Shown here piece after piece: positions 37,591 to 49,710 of a stretch of DNA of 64,000 nucleotides. The notes beneath the pieces were generated by a model that had not been told where the DNA came from, did not search any database, and saw nothing but the letters and a program-made list of their open reading frames with translations. The position numbers were made by a program, and so were the translations under genes. Source of the DNA: Ampelocalamus luodianensis (Eukaryota; Streptophyta; Magnoliopsida; Poales; Poaceae); NCBI GenBank assembly GCA_036346255.1, contig CM070639.1:32952165-33016164 (forward strand), in the 5' to 3' direction. Within the stretch, counting starts at the first letter, position 1. Each line of letters opens with the position of its first letter.

Positions 37591-38564
37591 CAATTTGGCC
37601 AAAAGAATATGCTAACAGGTGGATGAAAGTACAAGACAGATTCTATGTAGACAAAAAGGACAACAGTACAGAACAGATCACAACTTTTGATTTTCAACTC
37701 TGATTAGGGCATTATTTATCATTCTAGAAAGGTTATCAAAATTGATACAACATCCTAGTTGGGTGGAAACCCTGAATCTACCATTAACTTAATCATATTT
37801 TAAAAGACAACTTGACAGTTCATTCTCGTCAGGATTATGGACAGTAGGGATGAGAACTATCATAACTTTTGATCTGTATGTCAGAATTAAGCGATCTTTG
37901 CGTCCACTGAAAGCTAAGAACGAACCCCACGTAACTCTAGGGGATGTGATCCTTTGATTCGGCATATAAGATCACGAAAACAGTCGCATAACCTTCTAGA
38001 CAGAACTGAATTTCTAACCACAGCAATTCGATCCAATCAATTCTAGGCGAATTCACATCTACTACTAATGAAACAACGAAGAATGACACTCGTTACCCTT
38101 GAAGCTCCCAGGAAGATGATGAATGATCCTTGAAGAAGAAGATCCCCCTTCTCCTCACCTTCTCCTTCCCTCCTTTGGCCGACCTCAAGGCAATCCACCT
38201 CCTCTTTTCCTCACGAAGGCCGGCAGCGGGGAGCTCCGTGGGTGAGATGAGGAGGCACCGTAGTAGGGGCAGCCACCAGGGAGGAGGGGTGGCACCAATG
38301 GAGGGAGAGGTGGGAGAGTGGCGGCCAAGGAGGGGGAAAAGGGGGAGAGGATGGGATCAGCTAGGGTTTAAGGGGGTGTGGGGTGGCTTGGGCTGAGGGC
38401 CCATGGGCGCCTCCCCCAATTGGGCCTGCTGGCCGGCCAGAAGTCATAGGAAGCCTAGGCCGGGGGCCCAGTTCCTTAAACCCCCCCCCCCCACAAATTT
38501 TGAATTTTTCACTTTTAACCTTCCACCGATTAAATTCTTTCTACTCGGAAAATAGGGTATTACA

Positions 38565-38592
38565 CGATCGGCCAATGATGTAATAACTGTTA
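38565..38592 (+). repeat. H 5' LTR, segment 2 (between E4 and M)
   Basis: These 28 bases include the E4 target-site copy CGATC (38565-38569) and end TGTTA (38588-38592), the target site of M. They link segment 1 (to 8414) with segment 3 (from 57260, or 50695 in the duplicate). Confidence 0.8.
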
Positions 38593-41023
38593 TGTGAGGA
38601 CCCGGAATATTTAACTAGTAACACTTAACCTCCAAATGGTTCTAGCATTACTAATTGAACATTCTAAGCCTCGATGGACATATGCTTCCCAGAATTGCAG
38701 CATATGCACATCATCACAAAATTACACATCATTTCCATACAACAATTATCACTAAGATCAACAACGACATACATAAAGTAAAGTTATTACAAAAGAGCTG
38801 ACCGGCCAAATAGAACAATATACAAGAAAGACAGCGGAAGCAAAAGGTGCCATAAGATGGCTAGAACAAAAGTCGACCAGGTTAGCCACACAACCCACAA
38901 GGCAACCGCCAGGGCGCCAAGCTAGACGCCTCTCGAGCTACGACAAAGACAACTCACGTAGTGAGGCCCATCGAGCTCACCTTCTTCCTCTGCAACAATT
39001 TACATTTAAGCAAGAACAGTGAGTACACAAGGTACTCGCAAGACTGGCGTGTGGAATAGCAGACCTATTCATATGCTACATGCAAGCTTATTTAGGTGGA
39101 GGTTGTATGTCTTATTTTGCACAAAGCCAACTTTATTTGCAATAATGTAGTACATTTAAAAGCAAGTTTGCAAATCTGTTTTATTGCTAAAATAACAGCG
39201 AAATAATGATAAATACAAGTAACCGTCTGGAAGTGACTATCCCAATAGCCACCACAACATAGCACGAATCCCCGATTCGTACCACCCATCAAGTTTTAAT
39301 TAAAAAAGTTGTAGTCTAACTCTTGAAAGACTTTGCCAAGCGTGTCCATAACCTAGGACGAGGCTATTCGAATAGTTTTAACCCTGCAGGGGTGTACCAA
39401 TGTACCCACAAAGCACACTTCCGAAGGTATGCCGGCACGGCTAAGTCCTACGACTCGCTTTCCAATATTGTGCATTGACTACGAGCCGCTCGTATGGATC
39501 AGAATCCATACGCTTACATTGCAAGCCGAAAGACAACCAGCCATCACGGGGGAAGCCTTTCGGACACAACAATGCTCCCAGCACCATCCCTCCTGCGACT
39601 CCCTGCGACCCGAAGCCAATACACGCCAAAGTACTAAGTCAAGAGATGTCCCATACCCTCTAGTGTGGTTAGCACGCTAAAATGCTTGGTTTAGTGTAAA
39701 AGATGTTCGGTCCTTGTTGACCCGGGCACCTTTCCAGTCACACCCAGAAATCACACCGTCTTACCATTGTGCCCAAGTCCAAATCTTTTTGCTTTTAGTT
39801 TTTGGGCTTTTGCAAATTGAACATAGCATCAAGCCGAAATATAGATACATAGTAAGCATTTGTGTGATCAAGGACCGCCCATTTCTACCGGAAGCTAAGC
39901 ATGGCTAAGCAATTAATCCGCAAAACTACTAAGTGACAAGAGCTCATCCACGAACTCTAAATCACAGCAATAACTTAGGCTCATGGTAGTAAAGGATAAT
40001 CATTTGCCTAAGGAAATGCATCTACTAGGTTCACTAACGACAATAGTTTAACACAAACTAGCAACGCATACGTAGAATTTGTAAACAACAAAAATACTTG
40101 AAAATACAGGGATTAACATGATCAAACTGCTTGCCTTGCTGGGATTGTTCTTGCTGCGAGAGGAGGATTCTCGGGCTCAATATATTCTTGGAACCTAACT
40201 TGAAAATACGATAAAACCAATAAGAGCGAAGAACACCAAATAAAACTCAAGAGAAAAGAACATCCAAATCCCAAGAAATTTATACACCAACTAGAGGATG
40301 ATTTTATACAATTTTAGGAACAAGAATCATGCAATTTGGATCTATGATGCAAAGTTCTGATCAATTTACTCTTTCTCACCTCCATAAATCAACTAAATTA
40401 ATTATAGGTACTCCTCATGGTGAAAATTTCTAGAATGATCTAAGGTCCGAAATTTTTATAGCAGGTATATTATGACATCCTAATAACAGCAAAGTTGAGC
40501 TTACTAAATTTGGAGCTATAATGATTTCCTTATGATTTTCTAAGTTGTAAGCCTAGCACATTACATTTCCAGAATCATAAACATGCTCAAAACCTATTTC
40601 ATATTAAATTACGAGAATGAGAGGAATTTAACAAAATTGATTTTGCACATTTTGGAGTTATACAGAAAAGATATTCATTTTACAAGTTTAATTCTATTTT
40701 GGTATATTCAAAATTGGCGAGAAATCAAGTTATTTGAGTTACACAATTTTCGTGATAGGAACATGCTCAATTACATTTTTGTATTAAACTACGAGGCATA
40801 AAAATTTACTACAGTTGGAAACATCTAAAAAGGAGTTAAAATGATTTAGTTATGAATTTCTAAAGCTCTGATACAATTTTTAGTTGATAAATAAATACTT
40901 TCAGAAATGAAATCCAACTCAAATGGAAATAAGCGACGTGGACGCTCCTGGGCCGTTGATGCGAAATCCAACGAGCCACATGCACGGAAAACAGCGCACG
41001 CGCGCGATCCCTAAAAGAGCCCA

Positions 41024-41045
41024 CCGTTGGATCAAGATCCAACGG
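41024..41045. promoter_or_regulatory. Perfect 22-bp palindrome in M LTR
   Basis: CCGTTGGATC, AA/TT-type spacer, GATCCAACGG. Near-copies occur in the other M LTRs (48310, 54854), in M' (33528-33549) and in the E5 LTR (18962-18983). Possibly a dimeric factor site, but no factor can be named. Confidence 0.5.
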
Positions 41046-43133
41046 CTCACGAGGAAGGATGCATCCGGACGGTGCGGTTGCCTCGACTAACCACAACCGC
41101 AGATCTAAAGATGAACGGCTCTGAGCACATATCTAATCGGAGAGTCCGTTTGCACGCACGATCTCAGCCGCAGATCGTGAGATGGACGGTCCAGAGTGAA
41201 GATGGGAACCGGATGGTCGACGCATACGGTCCGGGCGCGGTCGCAAAATAGACGGCGGTCCAAGATCGAAGTGCAACCTAGAACGCTGACACGTGGGGCC
41301 GCATGTCAGTGACTGTAAGTCACACACGCGAGCTTTAACACACGTGCACAGGGCTCGAGCCCACATGGCAGCGAGACACAAGAATATTTTAGGATAGGTA
41401 ATTAATTACTAATGACCAATGATTAGTGATGATTAGCAATTAATGTGTCCTAACGATTTACACAGAGATGGACTTAGGGACTGAGGGCCCACCTAGCAGT
41501 GGCACAGGCTGGCGGCTTCGGACACATTTATTGCTAACAATGATTAGCAATAAATAAACCCAAAATCAGCCCTGATGACTTCTGGTTCTTGGTTTTAGGC
41601 TTACGGGCCCACATGTCAGTGAGACATCTGGCCAGATTAAGACACCATTAATACTACTAATGATTGGGTATTAACTCTGTCCTAATTAGATGACAAAAAC
41701 GGGAGTTTACGCCCGACAAAACCCCGAGCGAGAACAGTGGCTTGTCGCCGGCGACTCCGGCCGCGGCGGCGCCCACAAAACATCAAAATGTACTCGCAAT
41801 AGCGATGCGAACCTAATGGTGATGACCTCACCGGCGGTGGAGGTCTAGAACGCCCGGCATAACACGAAAACAGCAAAATGCTCTGCTGCGGTCCAGGAAA
41901 GCGAGTGCCATCACTTCTAGGGACTAAATAGAAGCTACCTTAACCGAGAGGAGCTTCAAATATGGCCGGGGAAGACTTGAACACGATGAAGTTCACCAGA
42001 GCCGAGAAAGATGAAGAAGAAAATGACAACCTGAGCAAAATGAACACCAATGGGTGATCAAAATAGCTTCATTAAGGTTCCCATGAGCTCCACAAGTAAG
42101 TAATTGCAAAAAGATTCACTTACCGGAGTTGGAGAAGAAAGGGGGTGAAATCGACCGAAAATCTCCAAACTTAAAATTGAGTGATTCCTATGAATGCAAC
42201 CCAAAATTAAGTTAGGGGAAATATAAAGGAAGTTGAGGAGCTCAAAAGGGCTCAAGAAAGATTGAAGGTGAACCACTGGACACCAAGATCGCCATTGGAG
42301 CTCTCGGGTCAACAATGGTGGTTTGAAGGTTTGAAGTGGTTTTGAGCTCAAACACAGAGGGGAGCTAGGTGTGGTGTAAAGGAACACCAGGAGGACCTAG
42401 AGGGGCAATATATAGGGAAGGGATTAGGGTTTCGAGCAAGAACATGAGTCCATGGTGGGCTCGGTTCATGCTATGGCCATGGACCAAGAAATGATGGGAG
42501 CAAGTGAGCACGGTGACAATGGAGGAGAAAGCCTGATGCGCATTTAATGCCCCGCAGAAAGACGTTGACGAGAGCAAGCTTGATAAGACAGTGCGAAGCT
42601 GCCCTCTCTCTCTCTTTCTGCCATTGCCTACATGCGCCGCACGGCTAACCCAAGGAGGAAGAAGAACAGAGAAAACAAGCCACGACCGTTGGATTAGAGA
42701 TGGACGGCTGTGATTTAAGCCGGTCCGCCGGACGATCAGGTGTTTTAAAATCGGGACGGTTGGATCGAGATCAACGGTCCAAATTGAATAAGCGCATCCT
42801 CACGGTCGAATGCTCGCGCGAGCGAGGGCGGCGATTTAAATCCGGCGGTGATATCGAGGGCGCTAGGAAGGAACCAGGTGCAATTAGTTGGTTCGGTCAA
42901 GTCCACTAGCTCGAGCCCGAGTCCGACTCAAACCCAAGGAATAGTGAACCAGGTTTTAGGTTTTTAAATAGACATAGGCTTTTGAGGAATTATTAGAGGT
43001 AGCAAAATAACTCCAAAAATTCTGACATTTTTACAGGAGCTTGCTGACTTAGACATTGACCTTATGTAAAATTTTCAGAGGTTTTTATGTACTGCATGTT
43101 TCTCCAAAAATTCTACAAGGTACTGGTTCAAGG

Positions 43134-43175
43134 TTTGACTGAGAGTCAAACAGGTTTGACTGAGAGTCAAACAGG
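43134..43175. repeat. 21-bp tandem duplication with W-box palindromes
   Basis: Two units each contain TTTGACTGAGAGTCAAAC, an inverted pair of TTGACT, the WRKY-type W-box core. LTR-B, LTR-C and M' have one unit. The duplication therefore arose in LTR-A after insertion, or is an assembly error. Confidence 0.8.
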
Positions 43176-43469
43176 TTTGACTACCCTCTAAAAGTATTCA
43201 AACAATTTCTAAAAATTGTGAAATTTTTCAGAGGGGTCACATACCATCCCAAGAACTTAGGAAAAATATTTCCAGGAGATGATCAAAAGGTTTGACACGA
43301 TTGTTTTTGAAAGATCAAGATTTGGATCAAAGACTTGTGACTTTGTATATCCCTAGCTCTTGTGCAATAATTGTTTAGTACACACAGGAAATACATGATG
43401 TAAGAAAAAGTTTTAATTTCTACTCATTTTCTTACATTTGAAACACAAGCCTAAAATTGGGATGTTACA

Positions 43470-44136
43470 ACTCTCCCCCCTTACAAAAATCTCGTCCCGA
43501 GATTTGGCTCACTCGGAAAAGAAAGAGGGGTAGTCTGAACATGGGCACAGAGCACCATCGGTGCCTTGCAAGCTTACGATTCTTGAGACGTACAGCTTAG
43601 CCAACTAACTGGTACGAATCTTGGTCTCGACTGGGAGAAAACGTGTCACTTTTTCCGACACAGGGAAACTTACGAGTCGGATATACCAGGATTGTGGTGA
43701 GAGATCTTTCTAGGTTCTAAGGTTGATGGTGCAAGGCCGTTGTTAGCTGGTGGAGCGATTTGTCTGGCCAATTCCGCCAACAACGGGATCTCAGCCTGCC
43801 AGCTAGGTATGCAGAGTCATCCCTCCACAGCTAGCTTGTCAAAGGAGTTATGGCCATTTAGGCCACAGAAATTTGAGGCAAAAACAGGTATGTGATACCC
43901 TTGGATATATAGGGAAGGGAATGTGCTACCCATGTCAAATAACGATGACATCCCAGAAGGCATCTTGGGGTTCGGGATAGATTAGCAAGATCTTTTCAAA
44001 ACTGGGGTGGTACCGGCCTCAGATAAAAGAGCAAAACGAAGACCACCAAGAGCAGCAAAAGATGGGGATACAAGGGAATGAGATACTCCAGAATTGACTA
44101 AAATAGTATTAGGGTAAGGGTTAACAAGAGGCGTAC
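43470..44136 (-). other. M interior downstream of the knuckle gene
   Basis: About 670 bp with no recognisable protein. It ends on minus with ATCTCGGGACGAGAT and the polypurine tract next to the 3' LTR. If the element once had pol, no trace is visible here. Confidence 0.6.
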
Positions 44137-45088
44137 CTAAACGATGTCGGGTACCTCCTGAGCTTTCCCAGCTGAGATGGGGTTGACTTGAGTACGAACA
44201 ACCCTCAGGTCACGATATTTCGCAGGTGCATGTGATCGAATCACGGGCCGCGAAAAGAAACGAGAGGTTGCTGCCAACCTCTTAGGACAATTATTAGCAT
44301 AATGGCCCTTGAGTTTGCAGAGGAAACATGTGACTTCGACTAGATTGCGGAGGCCGCTCTGCTGACTCGCAGGTGCATGAGATTGGGGCACGACCTGCAG
44401 AGGACGAGGGGTGGGCGCACTCTCCTTAGGACAATTATGCGCATAGTGACCCTTGTTGTTGCAGAAGAAACAAGTGGCATCAGCTATCCGTTGACGCTTG
44501 CGATGATCCTTTGGCATTCCATTTCTGGACCCAGCAACAATGGGATTTTCAACCACAATCTGAAAGTTGGGGAAGGTATAAACTGGTAATTTGTCCCGCA
44601 GTTCCCCAGACAAATCATCGAGGAACTTTTCTGGTTTGGAGGCATTGGCGGTCGCGGTGCTTATGGATGACTGAAGAAGCAGTCGTTGAAGTTCTAACGA
44701 CCTAGAGATTACCCGGTTCATACTACACTCTTTGGGATAGTGATTGCTTCCCTTGCAGAGGAAACAAGTGACTTTGGCAGTCGGGCAGTTTCCGGGTAGG
44801 TGGTCTCTATCACAGTTTGGACAAGCTGTCGCACACTCGTTGTTGTAGTGTCCTTCCTCCCCACAGCGCTGGCAGACTTTGACTTTCCCCAGTTTGCAAC
44901 CTTCAGCGCCATGGCTCTCTTTACCGAAACCAAAGAAAAAGGGAGGCAATCGCCGTTCCACGGGGCAATGGGAACAAACTCCGACACAATCGCCTGAATG
45001 GAGGCGCAAGCGAGTCTTGTCCGGATGGTTGGGCGGGAGATCTTCATCCCAACTAGCTCGACCTAGTCATTGCTAGGTTGTCGGACAT
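44137..45088 (-). CDS. Multi-zinc-knuckle protein of M
   Basis: The likely start is the ATG at 45088 (MSDNLAMTRS), right after CTTCATACCAG. In this copy a small deletion near 45061-45066 breaks the frame; the duplicate copy shows the frame continuing but with a TGA. The open 290-residue part (45009-44137) has five CCHC boxes at residues 46-59 (CQRCGEEGHYNNEC), 63-75 (CPNCDRDHLPGNC, one residue short), 82-95, 180-193 and 228-241. A sixth at 25-38 has both first Cys replaced by Phe. Between them lies a helix-rich spacer (residues 100-175). There is no capsid domain. It is likely an RNA-binding nucleocapsid-like protein of a pol-less element; the exact role is unknown. Confidence 0.75.
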
Positions 45089-45885
45089 CTGGTATGAAGA
45101 GATGGGTTAACAACGCAACCCGAAAACTAGAAGGTGAGCAGCGAACGAAAACCAAGGGCTAAGGAGTCCTACTGAAAGTTGGGTGGGGATAGGTACTAAA
45201 ATGGACAAGGGACAAGCCCGAAACTGAAGGCAAGGAAACACAATTAATAACTCTACCAATTGAACTCCAGAAGCTTAAAAACCACGTAAGACCAACGCAA
45301 GGGCTCAATTTACAAAAGCAACTCCCTGGTATGACTAACTCGTATGGGAGAACGAGCAATCAGTTTTAGGAAGGTAAAATTTCAGAAATCATCCCTTGGC
45401 TTAACACAGCTAAAAATAAAGGTGAAAATCACATAAATGAGGGTCAGACACTTAGCTAACTCATATCACTTCTTACCCTTTTATTCCCACAAGTTTTAGT
45501 TGGATTAACCTCTCATTTTTAACACTATTTACTAATTAAGAGCTAGCTGTCCAGAATTTCTTTCTCCAAGCTCTTGGCCGAAACTTCCTGTTCCAGAAAC
45601 TCCCAATTTCACTAATGGACAGCCACCCTTTTAATGATAACACTAATGGTTCTCCCAAAACCAATTTAATCGATTTAACAACTATCTTTGAAAGAAGATG
45701 AGAGGGAAAATAATTTTCCAAATTTAACCAAGAATAAGGTGAGATGAGCAAGCTAGGATAGATGAGGAGTAAAATCTGAGAACTTACTTAAGTTTTTATA
45801 AACTATTTGAAAGTAAGTTTTCAAAATATCCTAAAGGCGACCAAGCTAGGGGTTTCTACGGTCAGTATGACTCTGATACCAACTT
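45089..45885 (-). other. M leader with primer site
   Basis: On minus, TTGGTATCAGAGTCAT follows the LTR end after a few bases (about 45882-45865) and continues CATACTGACCGTAG, like the H leader CATACTGACTATAG. The leader is AT-rich with short frames but no domain, and ends in a pyrimidine-rich tract and CAG before the ATG at 45088. Confidence 0.8.
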
Positions 45886-48800
45886 TGTGAGGACCCGGAA
45901 TATTTAACTAGTAACACTTAACCTCCAAATGGTTCTAGCATTACTAATTGAACATTCTAAGCCTCGATGGACATATGCTTCCCAGAATTGTAGCATATGC
46001 ACATCATCACAAAATATACACATCATTTCCATACAACAATTATCACTAAGATCAACAACGACATACATAAAGTAAAGTTATTACAAAGAGCCGACCGGCC
46101 AAATAGAACAATATACAAGAAAGACAGCGGAAGCAAAAGGTGCCATAAGATGGCTAGAACAAAGTCGACCGGTTAGCCACACAACCCACAAGGCAACCGG
46201 CCAGGGCCACCAAGCTAGACGCCTCTCAGGCTACCACAACACAACTCACAGAAGTGAGGCCCATCGAGCTCACCTTCTTCCTTTGCAACAATTTACATTT
46301 AAGCAAGAACAATGAGTACACAAGGTACTCGCAAGACTGGCGTGTGGAATAGCAGACCTATTCATATGCTACATGCAAGCTTATTTAGGTGGAGGTTGTA
46401 TGTCTCATTTTGCACAAAGCCAACTTTATTTGCAATAATGTAGTACATTTAAAAGCAAGTTTGCAAATCTGTTTTATTGCTAAAATAACAGCGAAATAAT
46501 GATAAATACAAGTAACCACTGGAAGTGACTATCCCAATAGCCACCACAACATAGCACGAATCCCCGATTCGTACCACCCATCAAGTTTTAATTAAAAAGG
46601 TTGTAGTCTAACTCTTGAAAGACCTTGCCAAGCGTGTCCATAACCTAGGACGAGGCTATTCGAATAGTTTTAACCTGCAGGTTGTACCAATGTACCCACA
46701 CTTGAGATCGCCTTTAAGCACAAAGCACACTTCAGAAGGTATGCCGCACGGCTAAGTCCTCTGAGCGCTTTCCAATATTGTGCATTGACTACGAGCGCTC
46801 GTATGGATCGAAATCCATACGCATACATTGTAAGCCGAAAGACAACCGGCCATCACGGAAGCCTTTGGACACTACAATGCTCCCAGCACCATCCCTCCTG
46901 CGACTCCTGCGACCGAAGCCAATACACGCCAAAGTACTAAGTCAAGAGAGGTCCCATACCCTCTAGTGTGGTTATGCGCTAAAATGCTTAGTTTAGTGTA
47001 AAGATGTTCGGTCCTTGTTGACCGGGCACCTTTCGATCACACAGAAATCACACCGTCTTACCATTGTGCCCAAGTCCAAATCTTTTTGCTTTTAGTTTTT
47101 GGGCTTTTGCAAATTGAACATAGCATCAAGCCGAAATATAGATACATAGTAAGCATTTGTGTGATCAAGGACCGCCCATTTCTACCGGAAGCTAAGCATG
47201 GCTAAGCAATTAATCCGCAAAACTAGTAAGTGACAAGAGCTCATCCACGAACTCTAAATCACAGCAATAACTTAGGCTCATGGTAGTAAAGGATAATCAT
47301 TTGCCTAAGGAAATGCATCTACTAGGTTCACTAACGACAATAGTTCAACACAAACTAGCAACGCATACATAGAATTTGTAAACAACATAAATACTTGAAA
47401 ATACAGGGATTAACATGATCAAACTGCTTGCCTTGCTGGGATTGTTCTTGCTGCAGAGGAGGATTCTCAGGCTCAATATATTCTTCGGAACCTAACGCGA
47501 AAATACGATAAAACCAATAAGAACGAAGAACACCAAATAAAACTCAAGAGAAAAGAACATCCAAATCCCAAGAAATTTATACACCAACTAGAGGATGATT
47601 TTATACAATTTTAGGAACAAGAATCATGCAATTTGGATCTATGATGCAAAAGTTATAGTCAATTTACTCTTTCTCAGCCTCCATAAATCAACTAAATTAA
47701 TTATAGGTACTCCTCATGGTGAAAATTTCTAGAATGATCTAAGGTCCGAAATTTTTATAGCAGGTATATTATGACATCCTAATAACAGCAAAGTTGAGCT
47801 TACTAAATTTGGAGCTATAATGATTTCCTTATGATTTTTCTAAGTTGTAAGCCTAGCACATTACATTTCCCAGAATCATAAACATGCTCAAAACCTATTT
47901 CATATTAAATTACAGTAACAGAGGAATTTAACAAAATTGATTTTGCACATTTTGGAGTTGTACAGAAAAAGATATTCATTTTACAAGTTTAATTCTATTT
48001 TTGGTATATTCAAAATTGGCAGAAATCAAGTTATTTGAGTTACACAATTTTCTGTGGGGAACATGCTCAATTACATTTTTGTATTAAACTACAGAGGCAT
48101 AAAAATTTATTACAGTTTGAAACATCTAAAAGGAGTTAAAATGATTTAGTTATGAATTTCTAAAGCTCGATACAATTTTAGTTGATAAATAAATACTTTG
48201 AAATGAAATCCAACTCAAATGGAAATAAGCGGCGTGGACACTCTGGGCGTTGATGCGAAATCCAACGAGCCACATGCACGAAAAAGCAGCGCGCGATCCT
48301 AAAGAGCCCACCGTTGGATCAAGATCCAGCGGCTCACACGAAGGATGCATCCGGGCGGTGCGGTTGCCTCGACTAACCACAACCGCAGATCTAAAGATGA
48401 GCGGCTCGAGCACATATCTAATCGGAGAGTCCGATTGCACGCACGATCTCACCGCGGATCGTGAGATGGGCGGTCCAGAGTGAAGAGGGAACCGGATGGT
48501 CGAACGCATACCGGTCGGGCCGCGGTCGCAAAATAGGCGGCGGTCCAAGATCGAAGTGCAACCTAGAACGCCGACACGTGGGGCGCATGTCGGTGGATCG
48601 TAAGTCACACACGCGAGCTTTAACACCGTGCACGGCTCGAGCCCACATGGCGGCGAGACACAAGAATATTTTAGGATAGGTAATTAATTACTAATGACCA
48701 ATGATTAGTGATGATTAGCAATTAATGTGTCCTAACGATTTACACAGAGATGGACTTAGGGGCGAGGCCCACCTAGCGATGTACAGTGGCGGCGGACACA

Positions 48801-49364
48801 TTTATTGCTAACAATGATTAGCAATAAATAAACCTAAAATCAGCCCTGATGACTTCTGGTTCTTTGTTTTAGGCTTACGGGCCCACATGTCAGTGAGACA
48901 TCTGGCCAGATTAAGACACCATTAATACTACTAATGATTGGGTATTAACTGTGTCCTAATTAGATGACAACGGAGTTTACACGGCAAAACCGGCGAAACG
49001 ATGGCTTGTCGCGGCGACTCGGCGTGCGGCGCCACAAAACATCAAAATGTACTCGCAATAGCGATGCGAACCTAATGGTGATGACCTCACCGCGGTGGAG
49101 GTCTAGAACGCCCGACATAACACAACGACAAAATGCTCCTGCGGTCCAGAAAGCGAGTGCCATCACTTCTAGGGACTAAATAGAAGCTACCTTAACCGAG
49201 AGGAGCTTCAAATATGGCTGGGAAGACTTGAACACGATGAAGTTCACGAGCGAGAAAGATGAATAAGAAAATGACAACTGAGCAAAATGAACACCAATGG
49301 GTGATCAAAATAGCTTCATTAAGGTTCCCATGAGCTCCACAAGTAAGTAATTGCAAAAAGATTC

Positions 49365-49370
49365 ACTTAC
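49365..49370 (-). promoter_or_regulatory. Candidate 5' splice site in M 5' LTR
   Basis: The minus strand reads CTCCG/GTAAGTGAAT, matching the plant donor consensus. Paired with the CAG acceptor at 45091-45089 it would remove about 4.28 kb, including most of R-U5, the primer site and the leader. It is conserved in LTR-A (42123-42118); in LTR-C one base next to it is missing. Confidence 0.45.
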
Positions 49371-49684
49371 CGGAGTTGGAGAAGAAAGGGGGTGAAATCG
49401 ACCGAAAATCTCCAAACTTAAAATTGAGTGATTCCTATGAATGCAACCCAAAATTAAGTTAGGGGAAATATAAAGGAAGTTGAGGAGCTCAAAGGGCTCA
49501 AGAAAGATTGAAAAGGTGAACCACTGGACACCAAGATCGCCATTGGAGCTCTCGGGTCAACAATGGTGGTTTGAAGGTTTGAAGTGGTTTTGAGCTCAAA
49601 CACGAGGGGGAGCTAGGTGTGGTGTAAAGGAACACCAGGAGGACCTAGAGGGGCAATATATAGGGAAGGGATTAGGGTTTCGAG

Positions 49685-49710
49685 CAAGAACATGAGTCCA
49701 TGGTGGGCTC
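49685..49710 (-). promoter_or_regulatory. Telo-box plus TATA promoter of M LTR
   Basis: AAACCCTAA (49710-49702) lies about 10 bp upstream of TATATATT (49692-49685) on minus. The same pair is in LTR-A (42432-42407), LTR-C (56244-56221) and, with TTATAAG, in M' (34921-34893). Telo-boxes are known near the start sites of plant translation and cell-cycle genes. Confidence 0.6.

Larger units (their letters stand above)
8415..38564 (-). mobile_element. E4: chromovirus Ty3/gypsy element with nested E5
   Basis: The left LTR (8415-10564) and right LTR (15669-16898 joined to 37596-38564) are near identical. The element reads on minus: primer site beside the right LTR, then gag, protease, RT, RNase H, integrase and chromodomain, with a polypurine tract beside the left LTR. 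The TSD is CGATA (8410-8414) versus CGATC (38565-38569). The right (5') LTR is interrupted by E5. Net length without E5 is about 9.5 kb. All genes are broken by frameshifts, stops or active-site changes. Confidence 0.93.
38593..43469 (-). repeat. M 3' LTR (LTR-A, 4877 bp)
   Basis: On plus it runs TGTGAGGACCCGG to GGGATGTTACA. On minus it has a W-box-rich U3 (two 21-bp units at 43134-43175), telo-box AAACCCTAA (42432-42424), TATATA (about 42413-42407), GTAAGT donor-like site (42123-42118) and a long AT-rich end. Paired with LTR-B. Confidence 0.95.

Noticed and set aside
42424..42432. Telomere-like sequence AAACCCTAA as interstitial telomere repeat
   Set aside because: Single unit, conserved at a fixed place before the TATA in each M LTR; better read as a telo-box.
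44377..45076. Plus-strand frames across the M knuckle gene
   Set aside because: Antisense shadows of the minus-strand gene, whose CCHC boxes make the true frame clear.
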